Source: Symbiodinium natans
Lineage: Eukaryota > Sar > Dinophyceae > Suessiales > Symbiodiniaceae
NCBI GenBank assembly: GCA_905221605.1
Contig: CAJNDS010001302.1
Location: forward strand, 126,001-190,000
Length of the DNA: 64,000 nucleotides
Direction of reading: 5' to 3'
Position 1 is the stretch's first letter. Every line of letters begins with the position of its first letter. Position numbers and translations under genes: made by a program. This document shows, in pieces, positions 57,975 through 64,000 of the stretch. A model generated the notes under the pieces. It had not been told where the DNA came from. It worked only from the letters and a program-made list of their open reading frames with translations, and made no database searches.

Positions 57975-58490
57975 AATATAGGCATATAGATAGTCAACCA
58001 GATATAAAGAAACACAGAAAATGTAAATCAACACGCTGGGACAAAGCAAACAAACCCACAACGAAAAAAATAAGCACACAGTGCCAGAACAAGAAAAACA
58101 CTAAACAAGCAGTCAAGTTGTGGATAACTGGGGGGGGTACCATACATATATATATATATATATCTACATGAGTGTGGCCGGGACCATTCAAGCCTACTTG
58201 GCCACTCTTTTTTGCACAGGACTAAAGCAGGTCCTTCACGTAGGCATCTTTGAAAGAATCGACATACATAAGCTGTAAATACGTACTCCCACCTAGGGTG
58301 AAATATGACGTGTGATGAAGAATTAAATCCGAAGCAAATATTTCTGGGTCATGGCCTCTTAAAGCAAAACGAGAGAGCTCGTGATCTCTTAATACGAATC
58401 TCAAAACGCGCCTATTTCGTAAAAGCTCATCAGGCTCTTGATATTTCGAATACGGATGTACCTCCTATTACCTCCTAATAGAATGAAGAT

Positions 58491-58890
58491 TCTGTATCAC
58501 TTAATGGGAAAGGAGATAGTTTTTTAAATCTAGTTTTGAATAGACGTGAAAAAGCTCCTCACGCCCTTGACGAAGGCGACGAGAATGACGCTCCGATCTA
58601 CTTATCCACAGGCAAGGCAGGAGCATGACAGAACTCAATGAAGGCAGCACTTTCATCTCCTCGCCAGAAAGCAAAAGACGTTCGACTTCCTCTCCGGTAT
58701 CACTCAATAGCAAACGAGATCGTTCTTCAGAGCTAGTTCTTAATGGAAGTGAAAAGCTCCTGATGCTTTTGACGAAGGCGACGAGAAATCCGAGTTCCGA
58801 TCTACCAGGCAGGAGCATGACAGAACCGTTCCTCAATTTTACTGAAGGCTGCACGTTCATCTCTTCTCTTCGCAAGATAGCACAAGATCC
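58491..58890 (-). repeat. Tandem duplication of about 200 bp with open frame
   Basis: Copy 1 (about 58491-58690) and copy 2 (about 58693-58890) share blocks such as GACGAAGGCGACGAGAA and GGCAGGAGCATGACAGAAC. A minus-strand frame (58501-58875, 124 codons) stays open across both, with internal peptide repeats EEMNVQPS/EEMKVLPS and SVMLLPG/SVMLLPC. This may be a coding repeat of an unrecognised gene or a decayed mobile sequence. Confidence 0.72.
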
Positions 58891-58894
58891 GCTA

Positions 58895-60990
58895 CTTCGC
58901 TATCGAGGGGATGAGTGTGTATGACAACATCGCCACAGTATCTCATGCTAACTGACACTGCTGCACAATACTGGAAATAGTAGTAGCACCCACAAGTACC
59001 GCGTCAGCTCCACCAATTCCAGTCCCTGACACCTCGCCCAGGTGCCTGGATGCCACCCTCTTCCCAACACGACTGGAGCTGAGCCAAAGCTACATCTCGA
59101 CCGCCTGCAAAGCCTGGGGTGTGAAGTCTCGGGATGCACACGAAAAAGATGGATTTCTGCAACTTGCCGCTTGTACCACACGTGAATCCCGTCCCAGCAG
59201 CCAGTGGCCCAACCAGCGGCCTTCATGGCAGTCGGAGGCAGCATCGACACGAACCTGAGGCCGGCCCTTCCCCATCAATAACAAATGCCTGAGCATATTG
59301 TTTACGTTGAAGCGTCAAGAAACTGGCCATCCCTGAGCAGCACACCCCTCACCCCTGTGTTTGCGGGTCCAAAACCTCTCCAGATAGGCTTCCGGAGAGG
59401 CTTCCAGGAGCAAACTCCTCTAAAGTCTCGGGCTACAAGGAAGGACGCTTGACAAAAAAAAACCGCAGCCCGCAGCCATACGAGGAATTGGCACCGCAGC
59501 ATGTTGACTGCGGTTGACTGCGGCCCATGCGACAGGGGCCAACCCTCGAATCATCTGCGCTTGGTTACATGTGAAGCACACCCATCCTCGCCACCGCCAA
59601 ACAGGCCGACATGCTTGTCTGCATCTATGCCAGAAACTATGCCAGCGTCGGCCCTAAACAGTGTAAGACGACAAGCTGCGAAAGCGTCATTTGCAACACC
59701 ACAAAATGCAAATCCCCTCGTACCGATGCACGAAGCCAACCATAGCTGAATGTCAAAATGCGCCCAAATGCGTGCCTTGGTAAAGAAGTCGCACGAAGAT
59801 ATGACTGTATAAGTGTAAGAAGAGGATGAAAGTTAAATCGCAAAACTATATCAAATTGCCAAATATGACTTTCTCTTTCGTTCGTTGTCTGTCCAACATA
59901 GTTAATTAGAGGGTCTTTAGAAGCATATGTGGATGTGAAATGAAAGTGCCAGCAAAATATCGTGTCGTCCACAAGCCTGACAAAGTGCAGAACACCTAGT
60001 GGACCACGATTTCCAGTACGGCATGTGCGCAGTACCTGGGCTTTGCGTTGTTTGGGGCCCCTCTTGACGTCTTAAGCTGGCACGCCCTCAGGAACGTCAC
60101 GAGGGTCATACGCACACAAGAAACACCGAGAGGGTCATCAACATCGAGGCGGTCCGCCACAGCGATCTCAGCTTACAGCCCCAGCTGTAAGCAGTGGAGG
60201 CCAAAGTACTTACAACTCTGAGTAAATTGGTAGCCCACTTAATCGCTACAGAAAGCGCTTGCTTGCACAACGCTCGCCGTCAATGCTACATTTGATCCAT
60301 GAATACCGTCGTGGCAAATGACCACGAAATTTCAACCCGGCCTGCTTCAATTTCCTTGTTGACCACTTCGCTAGATCGCTCTCGATTGTTCAGTTCTGCG
60401 ATGCAAGAGGCCGTGTGACCCAAGTTCCGTAGGCACCCCTTGGCGCCGGTCTGGGTCCAGAACATGCTTAAGGGTTCCCATGTGTCTTCATGGCTTTCGC
60501 GGACGCTGCCAGCAGACGTGCTCTGAGTGCAAAGTGCCTATGCCGAGTGTTCGGTGGATTCAGCTACTGTTTTGCTACCGAGATTGCTCAAGATGCTCTG
60601 CACGAAGCTTTCGGAACGAATATTGCCATGTCACAGAGGGCGGTCTCAGACTGGTTGGTTTCTCATCAGTTGTGTGCTTCTGAACCCACCTTTGGACTTG
60701 TGGTTGTGCGAAGTCATCTTTGTGCAAGGAGCGTAAACGTAAACCATGCCCGACCTCTGAAGTCTTTTGGTAAAACTGGTTAGCGTGACTGCGACAGTGA
60801 CGCTAGTGGACATTTGCAGATGCTGAACAACGCCTGGACTTATGCTACCAGTAAGGGCTTATGCAAATAAAAGCAAATTGTGGTCTCTGGGAAGTGGCGG
60901 TACAATCAATACAGGCTTGCTTTCGTCTTGCACTTGCAGAATCCCATGCATTGCTTTGGTTGTTTTTGGTTGGCTCCCTCTTGGGTTCTG
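58895..60990. other. No confident gene
   Basis: Open frames at 58948-59296 (minus) and 60490-60783 (plus; IAMSQRAVSDWLVSHQL) are unrecognised. Nothing else is supportable. Confidence 0.38.
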
Positions 60991-60993
60991 GCA

Positions 60994-61034
60994 AGATTCG
61001 CAAGGTTCGCAAGATTCGCAAGATTCGCAAGACT
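60994..61034 (+). repeat. 10-bp repeat (ATTCGCAAG[G/A])
   Basis: Four copies abutting the 3' end of the 61.1-kb exon. Confidence 0.85.
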
Positions 61035-61119
61035 TGTCGAGGTGCAGGTTGAACACGCCGAGCGCGAGCAGCGCTGTGGACCTGACGCAGCAGCGCTCGT
61101 GCCCCTCATAGTTCAGGGC
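61034..61119 (-). CDS. Exon of unrecognised protein
   Basis: After a good acceptor (CCGCTGGCAG|) at 61120 the frame reads ALNYEGHERCCVRSTALLAL, then GVFNLHLD, to donor ACAA|GTCTTG at 61033. Helical, HEAT- or TPR-like in feel, but too short to assign. The donor overlaps a 10-bp repeat, so splice use may vary with copy number. Confidence 0.45.
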
Positions 61120-61378
61120 CTGCCAGCGGACAAAAGCAAAGAACTTTGTTCAATGGCTTTAGTGGGTATGAAGGGATGTCGACACGTGCTTCAAACCTTG
61201 GCTCTTGGAAAGTCTTCAACACTCTTGGAGAGTTTGGACAACCCACCGGACCTCCACCTCCAAGTTCCGCAGCCAGAACCAAGATCGAAGCACGTGCCAC
61301 ACCTTGGACACGGCCACATCGAGCACCGACCATTGCCCGCGTCTTGTGAGCTTTTCAAGTTTTGCACAGCGAGAGACA

Positions 61379-61686
61379 AGGAGCGGGAGAGAGAGAGAGA
61401 GGGAGAGAGGGAGAGACGGGAGAGAGGGGAGAGAAGGGGAGAGAAGGGAGAGAAGGGAGAGAAGGGAGAGAAGGGAGAGAAGGGAGAGAAGAGGAGAGAA
61501 GGGAGAGAAGGGAGAGAAGGGGAGAGAAGGGAGAGAAGGGAGAGAAGGGAGAGAAGGGGAGAGAAGGGAGAGAAGGGAGAGAAGGGGAGAGAAGGGGAGA
61601 GAAGGGAGAGAAGGGGAGAGGGAGGGGGAGAGGGAGGGGGAGAGGGAGAGGGGGGGGGAGAGAGGGGGAGAGAGAGGGGAGAGGAG
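61379..61686 (+). repeat. Homopurine GGGAGAGAAG tract
   Basis: About 300 bp, almost all A/G on the plus strand: (GA)n, then GGGAGAGAAG 10-bp units, then G-rich GGGGGAGAGG units. Long Arg/Glu/Gly frames are artefacts. Confidence 0.97.
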
Positions 61687-61689
61687 ACA

Positions 61690-62640
61690 GCAGTCTCATG
61701 CTTTCGTGGTTTGTGCCTATTGTTTACGAGCGACCCCACGGGAAGGCATGCCCTGCATGATCTCCACGACGCCAGCGACCAGGTTACAGAGACCTCTCCG
61801 GGTTTTTATCGGGGGCGACACATAGAACAGACAGAGTCGACAGAAGAGACCCCCTGTCCTCGCAGGACGGTCTTGCCCGGCCAGTCCTCATCTTTCGTGA
61901 GCTCCTCGAATAGACCCGCTCTATTTTAACGCTGTCTTAAAGCCACTGAAAAGATTCTGGCCAGGGGCGCGTGTAGGGAGGCTCGGGTTCAAAGTTTCAC
62001 GGGCGGCAACACAGCTCTGGAAGGGCAGGGTACGTTCACCGTATGGCAGGGTAACTCAATGCAGCAAGCATGAATTTGCACATCTAAGCGGTCTTCGGGG
62101 TTGGCATTAGCAGGCTGCTGATGCTGCGGCCTCGTCAGCACTGCGCACACGTTGAAGTACAATGTCAAGCTGGTTGTTCCTTGAACAGGACATGCAGACA
62201 TGATCAGACATGGCAGGTCATGACTTCACACGGTGGAAAATGAAGATAACGCTAGTGCGCCCAGCATCTCCAGCGACGCAAGGCCGTTGAGCAGACTCAT
62301 CAGGGCACTTACAAAGGTGAAGCAGCCTGGCAAAACGGTGGCGAGCATCTGGCATTTGGTTTTTCGATGCCAAGCTTACATTGATGCACCAGGCACCGAC
62401 ACACTACTCTTTCTCTGTCACGCACACAGGCGCCTCGCATGTCATGATCTCCCGAATCGAAATGGAAATCGCGTTTCGAAACATCAGCGGAAGCCGAGTC
62501 TAGGCAGTCCTGCCAAGGAAGTGATGTGTGGGTTTTACTGCAATTGCTGCTACTGAATTCAGAGCGTTGGAAAAAGCCTGTGCTGCATCCAGTTCCATTC
62601 GGAGCTTTCCCTTGTGTTGCCCGCCTGCTTCCCACGTTTA
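61690..62640. other. No confident gene
   Basis: Open frames on both strands over 62230-62560 lack motifs. Nothing else seen. Confidence 0.4.
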
Positions 62641-62646
62641 TACTTG

Positions 62647-62860
62647 CGCAAACAAACAAACAAACAAACAAACAAACAAACAAACAAACAAACAAACAAA
62701 CAAACTTTTTGTTAAACAAACAAGCAAGCAAGCAAGCAAGCAAACAAACAAACCAACAAACAAAAACACACACACACACACACACCCACACGCACACGCA
62801 CACGCACACGCACACGCACGCGCACACGCGCACACGCACGCGCACACGTGCGCGCGCGGA
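62647..62860 (+). repeat. Compound microsatellite AAAC / AAGC / CA / CGCA
   Basis: (CAAA)n at 62647-62705, (AAGC)n at 62721-62745, (CA)n then (CGCACA)n at 62766-62860. Confidence 0.97.
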
Positions 62861-63055
62861 CCTTGACTACAAGTAGTCATCCCCGAGCAGGATGTGTGAA
62901 AATCCAAATCGCGTCTGCTACCACGCAACAACAACCACTGAAAACTCAAATACAAGCCGACAGATTGAACGGGAAATTCGCTTGAAGATAGACAGCTCAC
63001 GTGTTAGCAGACAAGACGTCCTCTGCATCTTGCAGTCTGTTCGACAACCTTTAGA

Positions 63056-63125
63056 TGCCGCACAGAGGGATACGGGAGGCATGCCGGAGGGATGCGGGAG
63101 GGATACGGGTGGGAGGGATACGGAT
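63056..63125 (+). repeat. GGGAGGGATACGG/GGGATGCGG repeat
   Basis: Degenerate 10-16-bp units. Confidence 0.85.
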
Positions 63126-63182
63126 GGGTGCGACATCACAAAACGATGCTTTTCAACTCAAATCACATGCAATATGCTTTAC

Positions 63183-63465
63183 CGGAGTTCTGTCGTCATC
63201 AATAGGTCCATGCACAACATCCACAAAAATCGATGTCCAAGTCACATTAGCTTGATGCTGTCCTCCATGGCAACCATATCCTGGAAACTCGTGCAAGTAC
63301 AGCAAAAACAACATTGAGTGCCAGCGGACACATGCGCCAAAACAGGATGCCTTGGCCCAACGGTCGTGAACCTGAGGCAGGCGGACTCACGCATCCTGTT
63401 CAGGGACTTTTCGATCTTATCATGACCCTTGAAAGCTTGCATTCGAATGTTCAATGCCCCATCAG
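63183..63465 (-). CDS. Two-exon gene segment, unrecognised product
   Basis: Exon 1 (63391-63465) follows CTACAG| and reads DGALNIRMQAFKGHDKIEKS, then LNRM, ending in phase 1 at a perfect GTGAGT donor. Intron 63281-63390 (110 nt) is GT-AG. Exon 2 (63183-63280) begins after TTTCCAG| and, in the matching phase, reads YGCHGGQHQANVTWTSIFVD, then VVHGPIDDDRTP, to a GTAAAG donor. Both splice pairs are strong and the join is stop-free. No family is recognised. Confidence 0.58.
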
Positions 63466-63575
63466 CTGTAGGTATGCAAGATTCAAATGTGAGGTTACTT
63501 GAAGCCCAAGACACAAAGTTTCCAACGTTTTGGGTCGGGGTTCTCTATGTTTGAACACAAGAACCTTTTTTACGC

Positions 63576-63656
63576 TTTGTACCTTTCACCCTTTTTCACC
63601 CTTTTCACCTGTTTCACCTGTTTCACCTGATTCACCCTTTTCACCCTCTTCATCCT
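63576..63656 (+). repeat. TTTCACCCTT minisatellite
   Basis: About eight 9-12-bp units (TTTCACCTG, TTTCACCCTT). Confidence 0.9.
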
Positions 63657-64000
63657 TTCCGAAACAACCACTTCAGCTCATGCCTCCGCTTTGGCATCCG
63701 CGGCAGCTGCATCTCCAGCAGTTGGCGTCCGTGCGCCGCCCATGGCATAATTCATTCTTGTCGGCCAACTGTTGGACGAACAATTTTGGACTTTGGGCGA
63801 CACAAGTGCAAGATAAACAAGACGAACGAAACAACATGGAACAACACTCGCAAGTACCCTACTCGTAACTCTGAATGCGTCAACTCTTGCACAGATGTCA
63901 AGTCGGAGTTGGAGTCATCAAAAACATACATTTACCGCTTGCAAAGGCTTTCAAAGGTCTCGTAGAAGGTCCCTCGGAACAAGGCTTTGAATGACTGCCA

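Noticed and set aside
60880-61929. 349-codon Arg/Glu/Gly frame
   Set aside because: It is driven by the homopurine repeat; the opposite-strand exon at 61034-61119 is better supported.

Overview
This window looks like nuclear DNA of a dinoflagellate, most like the symbiodiniacean type. The evidence is of four kinds. (1) Protein-coding signal comes almost entirely as very short exons (about 40-130 nt) with AG|G acceptors. The donors include GT but also GC and GA, a mix known from dinoflagellate genomes. (2) The families seen (ankyrin repeats, RING, a MIB/HERC2-like domain) and a decayed reverse transcriptase are of kinds abundant in these genomes. (3) There are many minisatellites and microsatellites. 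(4) Interstitial TTTAGGG-like repeats occur at four places. No rRNA, convincing tRNA, CRISPR array, bacterial operon or organelle gene was found.

Every coding signal I can support lies on the minus strand, so the genes run from high to low coordinates, as expected for a unidirectional dinoflagellate gene array. From low to high coordinate: a retroelement relic (0.95-2.3 kb); 2.3-13.7 kb with repeats but no supportable gene; unrecognised exons (15.0-16.7 kb) next to a 520-bp CTA/CTG tract; a three-exon ankyrin unit (18.2-19.1 kb); scattered ankyrin exons (22.6-23.4 kb) and a dense ankyrin series (about 25.0-28.9 kb); a three-exon unrecognised gene (30.1-31.0 kb); a RING finger split by an intron (32.3-32.8 kb); isolated exons near 36.3, 38.2 and 40.0 kb; one long intronless CDS of 445 aa (42.84-44.18 kb), the best-supported gene; a repeat-rich block with interstitial telomere-like DNA and a terminal-inverted-repeat element (45-49.7 kb); a MIB/HERC2-like domain in three exons joined by GC and GA introns (49.9-50.4 kb); exons near 52.3 and 53.7 kb; AT-rich telomere-like DNA, a pair of large foldback palindromes and a 200-bp tandem duplication (56.7-58.9 kb); and exons near 61.1 and 63.2-63.5 kb.

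Gene boundaries, promoters, first exons and most terminal exons could not be set from sequence alone. I saw no spliced-leader sequence. Exon joins are called only where reading phase and protein-family spacing agree. Ankyrin, RING and MIB/HERC2 modules mediate protein-protein contact or ubiquitin transfer, but nothing here shows that these genes act together.
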